From: Opitutia bacterium
GTDB taxonomy: Bacteria > Verrucomicrobiota > Verrucomicrobiia > Opitutales > Opitutaceae
Length of the DNA: 59,945 bases
Assembly: GCA_947474365.1 (NCBI GenBank)
Contig: CANJIU010000056.1
Span: 1-59,945, forward strand
Direction: 5' to 3'
The notes below the pieces were generated by a model. It had not been told where the DNA came from. It searched no databases and saw only the letters and a program-made list of their open reading frames with translations. The position numbers and the translations under genes are program-made. Numbering within the stretch: the first letter of the stretch is position 1; each line of letters begins with the position of its first letter. Below are positions 27,736 through 37,700 of the stretch, piece after piece.

Positions 27736-28782
27736 ATGTCCTCTCGATCATACTCAGGTCCGCGGTCGGCCCGGCTTCTCTCTCATGAGATGCTGCTCCT
27801 CTACGTGCTGATCGCCGAGTGGCTGTTTTTCTATTTTGCCGGAACGACCACCAATCGCCGCGGCGTGCTCGTGGGCTTCGGCACCGTTGACCGGCAATTC
27901 GACATTCTGCGGCATTCCTGTGAAATCGGCCTGCTCGCCCTCGCCCTCACTCCGATCATCCTGACCGCAGGAATCGATCTTTCCGTCGGCTCCCTGCTGG
28001 GTCTCTGCGCCATCCTGTTTGGCAAACTGTGGCATGACGGAGGGCTCTCCATTCCAGTCGCCGCCGCCCTCACCCTCACGATCGGTGGCCTCGGCGGCGG
28101 CCTCAACGCGTCGCTCATCACAACACTGCGACTCCCGCCGCTGATCGTCACGCTCGGCACCTATTCCCTCTTCCGCGGCCTGGCGGAGGCGATCACCCGC
28201 GGTGCAATCACCTACACCGATTTTCCGGCGGAATTCCTCTTCGTCGGACAGGAGCGCTGGTTGGGGCTCCCAACCCAGGCGTGGTTGTTTTTTCTCGTCG
28301 CACTTGCCATCGGGCTGCTGGTGCACCGGACGACCTTCGGCCGGTCGTTTCGCGCGATTGGCTTTTCCCCGGAAGGCGCGCGTTACGCCGGTCTGCCCGT
28401 GGGGCGCCGGCTCGCGCTCGCCTACACCGTCGCGGGGGTCATCGCCGCACTCGCGGCAATCATCTACACGGCCCGGCTGGGACAGGCCAAGGCCGACGCC
28501 GGGACCGGCTACGAACTCTTCGCCATCACGGCCGTCGTGCTCGGTGGCACAAGCATCTTTGGCGGCACCGGCAGCGTCTACGGCACCCTGCTAGGCGTGG
28601 CGGCGATTGCCGTGTTGAAAAACGGCCTGGCCTGCCTCCCAGTCGTGATGCGGATGAACGCCGCCGAGGAGATGTCCGGACTCCTGACCGGAGCGCTGCT
28701 TTTGCTCGCCCTCACCGGCAGCGTCTTGCCAAAGCTATGGGCGGCCGTTCGCTCGCGCCGACCGACTCCAGCCGTCAGCTAA
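27736..28782 (+). CDS. CUT2 sugar ABC transporter permease 2
   Basis: A 348-residue membrane permease homologous to permease 1 but clearly diverged. The motifs ILTAGIDLSVGS, LRLPPLIVTLGTYS and AVVLGGTSIFGGTGSVYG mark the CUT2 family. The ATG at 27736 follows the right end of the cassette by 3 bp, so any ribosome-binding site must lie in the cassette repeat. Two different permeases suggest a heterodimeric channel, as in rhamnose (rhaPQ) and AI-2 (lsrCD) systems. Confidence 0.92.
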   Translation: MSSRSYSGPRSARLLSHEMLLLYVLIAEWLFFYFAGTTTNRRGVLVGFGTVDRQFDILRHSCEIGLLALALTPIILTAGIDLSVGSLLGLCAILFGKLWHDGGLSIPVAAALTLTIGGLGGGLNASLITTLRLPPLIVTLGTYSLFRGLAEAITRGAITYTDFPAEFLFVGQERWLGLPTQAWLFFLVALAIGLLVHRTTFGRSFRAIGFSPEGARYAGLPVGRRLALAYTVAGVIAALAAIIYTARLGQAKADAGTGYELFAITAVVLGGTSIFGGTGSVYGTLLGVAAIAVLKNGLACLPVVMRMNAAEEMSGLLTGALLLLALTGSVLPKLWAAVRSRRPTPAVS

Positions 28783-28801
28783 TCCCTTTTTTTACTCTTC
28801 C

Positions 28802-29788
28802 ATGAAATCCCTCCTCCGCCTCGGTCTCATCACCGTTCTGCTGCTCGGCAGTGCCCTCGGCGCGCATGCCGCCGCGGCCTCGAAGCTCGTCGTCGCGTTT
28901 TTGCCCAAATCCAAGGGCAACGCGTATTTCATCTCCTGCAAGGGCGGCGCGGAAAAGGCCGCGAAAGAACTCGGCGTCGAACTCCTCTTCGACGGCCCAA
29001 CGGATTCCAACGCGGCGAAGCAAAACGAAATTGTCGAAAACTGGATCACCCTTGGCGTCGACGTCATTGCGGTCGCGGCGGAGAACAGGGAGGGCATTTC
29101 CACCGCCCTCCGCAAGGCGCAGAAACAGGGGATCAAGGTGGTGACGTACGACGCCGATTCGATGCCCGACTCCCGGTCGTTTTTCGTCAATCAGGCAACG
29201 CCCGAGGGCATCGGACATGCGCTCATGGACGACGCCGCCCGCCTGCTCAAGGGCGAGGGCGAATTCGCGATGATCACCGCGTCGCTCACCGCGGCCAACC
29301 AGCGCGAATGGCAAAAACACATCGAGGCGCGCCTCAAGGAAAAATACCCGAAGATGAAACTCGTGGCCGTCCGGCCCTGCGACGATCTGAAGGACAAGGC
29401 GCAGTCCGAGGCGACCGCCTTGATGAGCGCCAATCCCAATTTGAAGCTCATCATGGCGATTTGCTCACCCGGCGTCCCCGGTGCAGCGGAAGCCGTGAAG
29501 CAGGCTGGCAAGACCGGCAAGGTGAAGGTCATCGGCCTCGGCCTCCCGAATGAAAACCGGCGCTATGTGCACGAGGGCGTGACCGACAGCGTGATTCTTT
29601 GGAACACGAGTGACCTGGGCTACCTCACGATTCAGGCCGGTGTCGCGCTGGCGAAGGATCAACTCAAGAAGGGCGCGAAGGAATTCAAGGCGGGGTCGCT
29701 CGGAACCTTCCAAATCCAAGGGGACAACATCCTCCTCGGAAAACCGTTCATCTTCAACAAGGCCAACATCGATCAGTTCAACTTCTGA
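28802..29788 (+). CDS. CUT2 sugar ABC transporter substrate-binding protein (RhaS/LsrB-like)
   Basis: A 328-residue periplasmic binding protein with a signal peptide (residues 1-24, cleavage near AHAAAA). It follows the RhaS/LsrB pattern: LLFDGPTDSN, ENWITLGVDVIAVAA, VVTYDADSMPDSRSFF, VNQATPEGIGHALMD and a C-terminal IFNKANIDQFNF. By eye, the LsrB AI-2 ligand residues are only partly kept (Asn for Asp, Ile/Ser in place of the Pro/Ala pair), so a sugar such as rhamnose is more likely than AI-2. It sits 19 bp after permease 2. Confidence 0.9.
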   Translation: MKSLLRLGLITVLLLGSALGAHAAAASKLVVAFLPKSKGNAYFISCKGGAEKAAKELGVELLFDGPTDSNAAKQNEIVENWITLGVDVIAVAAENREGISTALRKAQKQGIKVVTYDADSMPDSRSFFVNQATPEGIGHALMDDAARLLKGEGEFAMITASLTAANQREWQKHIEARLKEKYPKMKLVAVRPCDDLKDKAQSEATALMSANPNLKLIMAICSPGVPGAAEAVKQAGKTGKVKVIGLGLPNENRRYVHEGVTDSVILWNTSDLGYLTIQAGVALAKDQLKKGAKEFKAGSLGTFQIQGDNILLGKPFIFNKANIDQFNF

Positions 29789-29800
29789 TTCGGACCAACC

Positions 29801-30559
29801 ATGATTTCGGCTCAATTCGTATTTCCCCGCCGCCTGTTCCTGCCGGTACTGCTCGCCTTCCTCGCCGCGACCGCGGTCGCCAATACCGCCGTCGAACCGG
29901 CGCCGCGTGATGCCAACTGGGTAAAGCGCCACGAGGGCTTCGTCGCGATTGCCCGCCAGGGCGGTGTTGAAGTGCTTTTCCTCGGCGACTCGATCACGGA
30001 TGGCTGGCGCAAGGAAGATCCGAAGTCCGGCGGCAAGAAAGTCTGGGACGCAAACTTCGCCCCATTGCACGCCGCCAATTTTGGCATCAGCGGAGACCGC
30101 ACCCAGCACGTGCTGTGGCGGCTGGAGAACGGTGAGTTGGACGGCATCAAGCCCAAGGCCATCGTGCTCATGATCGGGACGAACAACACCGGTCTGGAAC
30201 GCGACGGAAAGACCCCGCGCAACACTCCCGCCGAAGCCGCCGAGGGCGTGAAGTTGATCATCACGAAGCTCCGGACCAAGTTGCCACAAACCAAGATTCT
30301 GCTCCTCGCGGTTTTCCCGCGCGGCGAGAAGCCGGATCACCCCGGCCGCGTCCAAGTCGCGGAAATCAACCGGCTAATCGCGCCGCTCGCCGACAAGAAA
30401 TTCGTGCGTTTCCTCGACATCGGCCCGAAGTTTCTCGCACCCGACGGCACGCTTCCCGGCGAAATCATGCCGGACTTCCTGCATCCCGGGGAGAAGGGCT
30501 ACGAAATCTGGGCCGCCGCGATCAAGGAGCCGCTCGCGGCGATGCTGAAGGCCAAGTAG
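29801..30559 (+). CDS. Exported SGNH/GDSL hydrolase
   Basis: A 252-residue esterase-type protein with a signal peptide (about 1-28). The SGNH blocks are GDSITDGW with Ser64, FGISGDR near 94-100, GTNNTG near 126-131, and DFLHPG with Asp225 and His228. It resembles the PAF-acetylhydrolase-like branch of the family. It follows the binding-protein gene by 12 bp and is probably the last operon gene. Removing acetyl groups from imported or surface oligosaccharides is plausible, but this is inference. Confidence 0.88.
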   Translation: MISAQFVFPRRLFLPVLLAFLAATAVANTAVEPAPRDANWVKRHEGFVAIARQGGVEVLFLGDSITDGWRKEDPKSGGKKVWDANFAPLHAANFGISGDRTQHVLWRLENGELDGIKPKAIVLMIGTNNTGLERDGKTPRNTPAEAAEGVKLIITKLRTKLPQTKILLLAVFPRGEKPDHPGRVQVAEINRLIAPLADKKFVRFLDIGPKFLAPDGTLPGEIMPDFLHPGEKGYEIWAAAIKEPLAAMLKAK

Positions 30560-30589
30560 GAGTCGACGGCGAGCACCTCCTCGCCCGGC

Positions 30590-30611
30590 CGGGGCACAGG
30601 GAATCGCCCCG
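30590..30611. terminator. Weak hairpin between convergent genes
   Basis: CGGGGC (30590-30595) and GCCCCG (30606-30611) with a 10-nt loop, lying between the SGNH hydrolase gene and the convergent exonuclease gene. There is no T-tract; low confidence. Confidence 0.28.
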
Positions 30612-30612
30612 C

Positions 30613-31575
30613 TCAAAACAACTCCGTTTGCCGCTCGACGGGTTGCTTTGGTTCGCTGGCCGGCTTCGCCGGTGAAACCGCCGGCACCGCATCCGACTGC
30701 ACGCCCACGCCATACCGGCGCCGGGCGTCCGCAGCGGTGGAGCGCATTTCGAAACTGTCGAGCAATCGCACCAGTTCTTCCGGTTGCGGCGTGCGCCACT
30801 CCAGTTTCACGGGCGGCAATGCCAGATTGAGCGTCGTCAGCCGCAAATTCAGGCGAATTCGTTCCGCACTGGCCGCAACCGCTTCGCGAAACCGCTCCGG
30901 CTTCAACTCGGTGGCGCGGGAAAGCACGTGCTCCACGCTGCCTCCGTGTTCGGCGAGCCACTTCGAGGCCGTCTTGGGTCCGACGCCGTCGACTCCGGGA
31001 ATATTGTCCGAGGTGTCTCCCACCAGCGCGAGGTAGTGCGCAATCTGCGAAGGAGGCACGCCGAACTTTTCCTGCACGCCCGCGGCGTCGAGCAACCGCC
31101 AACCCAGCTTCGGGTTCGCGGAGGGCGGTGGCAGCATGATCTTAATCCGGTCATCGACAATCTGGGCAAAGTCCTTGTCGCTGCTCACGATGACAACGTC
31201 GTGACCGTCCCGCCCCAGTCGCACCGCCTCCGCCGCCAGCAGATCGTCGCTTTCAACCCCCTGCACTTCAATTCCCGCGAGCCCCATCGCCCGCGTCAGG
31301 ACCTTGATCGGCTCAATTTGCTGCCGCAGCGGGTCGGGCATGGGTTTGCGCTGCGCCTTGTACTCGGCGTGCAAAGCGACCCGATCGGCCGACTCGCCCA
31401 GGTCAAAAAACACGAGGGTGGAATCCGGCTTCTCCAGATCGATGAGCTTCCAGAGTGATTTCACCCATCCGTGCAGGGCGCCCGTCGGAAACCCGTCCGA
31501 ACGCGTCAATTCCGGCATCCCGTGGAAGCAGCGATACGCAAGGTTGAATCCATCAACAAGGAGCCATTTCGACAT
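30613..31575 (-). CDS. Stand-alone 5'-3' exonuclease / flap nuclease (PolA N-domain-like)
   Basis: A 320-residue nuclease matching the 5'-3' exonuclease part of DNA polymerase I. LLVDGFNLAYR begins the fold, followed by VESDDLLAA and VSSDKDFAQIV with acidic metal ligands, and the helix-hairpin region GDTSDNIPGVDGVGPKTA. The ATG at 31575 gives MSKWLLVDG, directly at the start of the family; the open frame extends upstream without similarity. Residues past about 280 form a Pro/Glu-rich tail. No polymerase domain follows, so it is a separate Xni/ExoIX-like enzyme, probably acting on flaps or RNA primers. The 174 bp upstream, towards the giant gene, show no clear feature. Confidence 0.88.
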   Translation of the reverse strand: MSKWLLVDGFNLAYRCFHGMPELTRSDGFPTGALHGWVKSLWKLIDLEKPDSTLVFFDLGESADRVALHAEYKAQRKPMPDPLRQQIEPIKVLTRAMGLAGIEVQGVESDDLLAAEAVRLGRDGHDVVIVSSDKDFAQIVDDRIKIMLPPPSANPKLGWRLLDAAGVQEKFGVPPSQIAHYLALVGDTSDNIPGVDGVGPKTASKWLAEHGGSVEHVLSRATELKPERFREAVAASAERIRLNLRLTTLNLALPPVKLEWRTPQPEELVRLLDSFEMRSTAADARRRYGVGVQSDAVPAVSPAKPASEPKQPVERQTELF

Positions 31576-31749
31576 CGGTGGGAAGGTGGTGAGGCGAATA
31601 GCTGAGTGCCGGGACCGGGCGGACTCAAGGCAACTCGCAGCACACCGGAGGCGACTGTGCCCACACTTGGGAGGCAGCACACGAGATAGCAAAATTCACC
31701 CGGCGGGGACGCCACTCAGCTTCGTGCTGGTGGCGCTCGGCTCACCACC

Positions 31750-34700
31750 TTACGGATCGACGTCGTAGACTTCAACGATGCCCACACCGGTGCCATTGTT
31801 GGCGCCTTTGAGCTGGGCGGTGTAGGCACCAGGCGGAAGCATCACAATCATCGCCGAATCCTTGCTGCCGCTGGCAAAGGGGAACGCTCCCGACGACGCA
31901 GCCGCATCCGCAATCACGGAGGCGTCGTCACCCGTCGCCCAGTCGTCATTCGTCTTGATGGTGCGCCCCGACGACTGCTCGATCAGCGTCAGCTGTGGGT
32001 CCGTCAAAACCCCTGGAACGCCGAGGCGGGTAAGCGACGGACCGGCCCCGCGAATCAACACGCGACGGGAAACGGTTCCATTCACCACGAAACCCGCGAT
32101 GAGAATATTTGTGCCGGTGCCGACGTTGCCACGCGTGGAAACATTGACGGCCTTCGGCCCGACCACGCCGCCAACGGTCACGTCGTAGACTTCAATCAGA
32201 ACGACGCCGGACGCCGTGTCATTGTTGGCCGGCCCCTTGGCCTGGATGGTGTAGGGCCCGGGCGGCAAGGTCGCGAGGACCGCTGCGTCGGCCGAGTTCG
32301 CATTGGAGAAGGAAAACGCGCCAGCGCGGGTCATCGCCTGCTGGATGGCGGTCACTTGGGCGGCGCCTCCGGCCTGCGTGCCCCAGTCGTCATTCGTCAA
32401 CACCGGTGTCGCGCTACCTCCCGCGTAGACTTCAAGGCGCGGGTTGGCGAGCGCACCGGCCACATTAAACGGAGCACCGGTCAGCGTCGGTCCCACGACG
32501 CGGATCAGCATCTGTCGGGTCTGCTGCTGGTTGGCGCCCGTCACGACGAAGCCGCCGATCAGGACGTTCGAGCCGCCGGTGGTGACACCGCGGGTCGAGA
32601 TGTTCGCCAGGCGCGTCGGTTCGCTGGAAAGCGTCAGGGTCGCAACGTCGCTGGTATCGGTGGCCGCGGCGCTGGTAATTGCGACGGTGTAGTTGCCGAC
32701 CCGGCTCGTGTCGGCGTTGGTAAAGCTGAGGAATGAATTGGTCGCACCGGCGATCGGCGCACCATTCAGGAGCCATTGATAAACCAACGGCGGCGCACCC
32801 TGCGCCTCGACACTCAGAATGACTCCGGAACGCGGGGCCACGACCAGAGACTGCGGCTGCTTCGTAATCGTGACAAAGCGATAGCCATAATAGATGTCCT
32901 TCAGCACGGCCTCGGCGAGGGCGGTCTGGGTGGGAAGCTTGGAGTAGGCGTCGATCCGTGCGGTAATATCGTCGACTGTCACTGTGACTGGAGGGCGCGC
33001 CAATTGGTAGTACAGAGCCGCGGCCCGGGCCTTCGCGAAGAGCGCCGTGTTGGTTGAATTGGTGTTGGTGACGAACTCGGCAATCGCCTGCTGCAGCCCG
33101 ACGGCAATATAACCCCGCCCGCGAGTCGCCGACAGCACGTTGTTGCTGCGGAAAGTCACCCGATCGAGCGGCTCAGGCGGCCGGATGCCCGCGCTTTCGT
33201 GCAAACGGTTCAAAAACGCCTCGGCCGTGACCGCGCTGTTCGGATTGTCCAGCAACTGATTCGTCGGCACGAATCCATACTTGGCGAAATACTCGTTGGC
33301 ATTGAGAATCTGCGTGACCGTCTGGGCCAGACTGAAACGCGCCGTCGCGAGAAACGTCGCGTAGTTCTGCGGTGTCGGCCACTGCCCCATCAGGACGTAG
33401 TAGGTGGCCAGCAGGTTGATCGGCGCCTGGAAACCGGGAAGGTCTGTCAAGGGCAGTCCTCCGTTGGCCGTGAGCGGACTCACGAGGATGTCGGCCCGGG
33501 TCAGTGAGCCATTGGCGAGTTGCTCATCCAGTTGATCAAACACGAGCGGGTTGATGTTCGTCGTGTTCGCAATGTCCTGATACGATTGCAGGATGAAGGC
33601 GGAGTTCTCGAGCACGGGATTGTTGCGTCGGACGACCATCCCCACGGTCGGAGAAACGGTCGAGTTGCCGGAATTGTCCGTCGCCACCGCCCAGATGAAA
33701 TATGTTCCCGCCAGGGTCGGCGTCCACGTGCTGAGAAAGAGCGAGCCGGAGTTATTCGACGTCGCGATCGAGGTGGCGTTGGCAAAATACTGCACTTGGT
33801 TGACCGTGCCATCGCTATCGCGCGCATTGACGCGAAGTGTGACCGCGCGGTTAAACGCCGGGTTGGTGGTCGAGGGCGTCACCGTGATCGATGGTGCGAT
33901 GCTCGAGGCCGCCACTACGTTGATGTTGTTGGTCGTGGACGCCACAATGTTGCCCGAGTTGTCACGGGCAAGAGCGACCACCTCGGTACCGCCCGGCTGC
34001 AGGCCGGCAAATGAGGCGGTGATGCGCCAGGTATTTCCCTGCGGATCCTTCCGGGCCTTGCCGACGCTATTGCGATTGAGGAAGAATTCCACATCCACGA
34101 TCGAGCCGTCCGGATCAGTGGCGGTCGCCGCCAAGTCAGCCGACGAGGCCGTCGTGGCGAAATTGGGAAATCCTGATACACCCGGCGATCGGGTCAGGCT
34201 GATGCTGGGCGCCAGCCCAAGTACTTCCGTGACGACCACGCGGCGGGAGGTGGGGCTCGTGCCCTGCACCTGACCGACTGAAGCCTGGGTCGAGACCGTG
34301 TAAGTGTCCGGATTGGTCGGCGTCCAGATCGCCCGGAAGACCGAAGTGTTACCCACCCGGATACCATTGATGACCTGGCGGCTGCCACCGGCAGCGGTGG
34401 CGATGAACTGCACAAAGGGCACCTGGGTCGTGGACGTGTTCACGGCGGTGCCTTCGAGGAAGACCGGCGAGCCGACCGTCGCGGTCGAGTTGTCGTCAAA
34501 CGGACGCGTCAGCGTGGTGTTCGGCGCGTTGACGGCCGTAACGTTGACGACGATCGAGGGCGACGAGACCGCGGTGTTGCCGGTGTCGTCGGTGGCCACC
34601 GCATAGAGGTTGAAGCGACCCGCGTTCGCCGCGTTGTAGGTCAGGAACTGCCCTTGCTGGGGATTGCCGAAATTCGCGACCAGGGTGCCGTTGGCATAGA

Positions 34701-37700
34701 GCTGGATCAACGTCACCACGCCGTCGAGGTCGCTGAAATTCGAGAACATGAAAAACTGCGTGCCGGCCGTCACATTGGTGGGGGTGGCGGCAAAGAGCTG
34801 GATCGACGGCGGCGAACTCGTGGCCGGGTTGATCGTGAGGTTGGTCGTCGCGGACACCGTCTGATTATTGTTGGTGTCGCGCGCGATCGCATACAGCCGG
34901 ACCGGATACGTCACCGCGCCGGTAAAGTCGTTGATGATGGGCGTCACCGACGAGAAATCGAAGCGGGTCAGATCGTAGGCCACGCGGTAGAAGTTCGTGT
35001 TCTGCTCCCGGGCACCGAGGCCGATGCTGATGTCGTTCAGGTAGATTTCGACGTTGTTCAGGTTCGCGTTCGTGCCGGTCGCGACGGCCGTGGCGACAAA
35101 GTTGACCGTCGATGCCGTCTGAATTCCGAACGGCGCGGGGATGGGTGACGCCGTCACACTGACCGTGGGTGGCGAGCCAATGACGTTGGCCACGTTGATC
35201 GCGACGGGATTGGACACCGCCGTCTGCGAGTTAGTGTCGGTCACCCGGGCGGTCAGGAAGTGCTGGCCGAGCTGGGCCGTGGTCGGCATCCAGGAGAACG
35301 AATAAGGCGGAGTGGTGTCGGCGCCGATTTGCACGCCGTCGAGGAGGAATTCGACGAGCAGAATCGCGGCGCCCGTGCCGCTCTGCACTGTCGCGGTGGC
35401 GGCGAGCGTAAACGGCACACCCGGAGTGGCGCGGGCGGTCGCGTTCGGGTTGGGTGAAGTGAACACGACGGTCGGGGTGGCAAAAGCCGCGGTGAACGTG
35501 GCGGAATTCGACACCGTCGTATTGCCCCGATCATCCGTCGCGATGACATCGATCGTATAGTTACCCGGAATCGGCGGAACAAACGTGGCCGTAAACGGCG
35601 CAGAAGTGAGAGCATTGCCACCGTTGACCGCGGCCGGGTTGCCATTGACGTAAAACTGGACCGAGGCGATGGTGCCACCATTGGCGACGGCCGTCGCAGC
35701 CAAGCTAACCGAGGTGTTGGGGAATACGGAAGTACCGTTGGTTGGCGTGAGCAGATTCACGACCGGCGGCTGGCCCAGAGGTGCGACGACAAGGAGCGGA
35801 AGTTGCACATCGCGCGCGGCGCCCGCGTTGTCCATGGCACGCGCCGAAAGCACCACGGTGCGCGACGGCTCGTTGGAAAGCAGCGCCGGGGCGATGTAGC
35901 GGAATGTGTAGGGCACCGTGGTGTCCTCCCCCACTTTTGTGCCGTCGACAAAGAACTCCACCCGCACCACCGCGCGGCCTGAACTCGGAGTCACGTCAGC
36001 CACGAAATTGCGCACTGCGCCACTGGGTAGCGTGGCACTCGCTGCCGACGCGGCCGTCCGAGGAGAAAGCGAGAGCGTAATTGTCGGCGAGGTATTGTCC
36101 GTAACGTTTACCCCCACGGCCGGAGCAGCAACCGTATTGCCGTTGTTGTCGGCCGCGATCGCGGTGACCGAGGCAGTGCCGGAAGCCGTCGGCGTCCAGA
36201 TAATCGTCCAGGAGGAGCCGTTCAAGGTGGCGAGGCCGCCATTGGCGAGCCCCGTCGTCGCACCATTGACGTAGATCTGCACGCTCGTGACCGCACCATC
36301 GGCGTCGGAAGCCGTGCCGGTGACCGTCACCGAACTACCAGCGGCGACAAACGCCCCGTTGGTCGGCGAGAGAATCGAAACCAAGGGCGACACGCCCACG
36401 GGCGCAGTGATATTGATGGAGGACACCGTCGAAAGGACCTCGGTGCCGGTGATCTCGACGGCGCGGGCCTGCAGGCGGTGCAAGCCGAGTTCCACCGGAG
36501 CGGAAAACACGGCGCTGTATGGCGCCGTCGTGTCGGAGGCAAAGGCAACGCCGTCGTAGAGGAATTCAACACGCGCGATGCCCACGGCCGAAACCGGAAT
36601 AGCCGTGAGGGTGCGGGCCGAGTTAGCCGGGATGCCGGCGCCAGCGGGCGCAACGGACAGTGAGACCGAGGATCCAGTCGTGGTGGAAACGCTCGCAGTC
36701 ACCGGGGCCGACGTGACGACGCTGCCGGACGAGTCGGTCAAGCGAGCGGTTACCGTAATCACCCCCGAAGAAGACGGCGTCCACTGCCCGTCAAACGGAG
36801 CGGCAATACCACTGGCTACCACCAGACCATTTACCAAGTAGTCAACCCGGTTCACCGTGACTCCCGTGGCGGTCGTGAAATTCACCGAAAGAGTCGTGGC
36901 CGTGGCCAAGGGGAGCGTCGCACCGGCCGTCGGGCTCGTGACCGCGACCGTGGAAACCGCTGCCGCCGACACCGTGACTGGAATTGCGGTCGACGTCACC
37001 GCGGCGTTGGTGGAGTCAATCACCCGGGCGGTAAGATTGAAATTTCCCGCCGTCGTCGGAGTCCACGTGGTCGAGTAGGTTGTACCCGCATTGCCCGCCA
37101 ACGTCGAAATGATCGTGTTGCCGACGCTGAACTGAACCTGCGAAATTGTCGCCCCCGCACTCGGGGTCGCCGTAGCAGTCACACTCACCGCACCGCCCAC
37201 CGACGCCAGCGAACCCGGAGCCGGCGACGTGATCGCAATGGTCGGAGTGGCCGCCGAGGTGACAGTGACCGTGACCGCGGTGGAGGTCGTAGAATTGCCA
37301 TTGCTGTCGGTGACCCGCACCGTCAGCGGAAAATTGCCGGCAGCAGCCGGAGTCCAGGCCGCGGAATAAACGGCCGTGCCCGGGGTTCCCGCCAAGGTCG
37401 CGACGGTCGTCGTGCCGGCGAGAAATTGGACTTGGGTAACCGTAGCGCCGCCCGATCCCGGAGTCGCGTTCGCAGTCAACGTCACCGCGCTTCCAGCCGT
37501 CGATACAGAACCCGCCAGCGGTGCCGTGAGGGTGGCTGTCGGCGCCGAATTGTTCACTGTCACTGAGACCGCCGCGGAAGTTGCGGCGGGCAATGCCCCG
37601 GTCGAGTCGATCACCTGCGCAGTGAGCGCGGTCACGCCAGCCGCGGCCGGAGTCCACGTAATGGAGTAGGGCGCGGTCGTTGCCGTGCCAATCGCGACGC

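Noticed and set aside
24811..29788. AI-2 (Lsr) uptake system
   Set aside because: The gene set would fit, but the binding protein keeps only part of the LsrB ligand residues, and no lsrK, lsrF or lsrG is nearby.
31576..31749. Riboswitch or small RNA between the giant gene and the exonuclease gene
   Set aside because: I see no known riboswitch core and only weak pairing.
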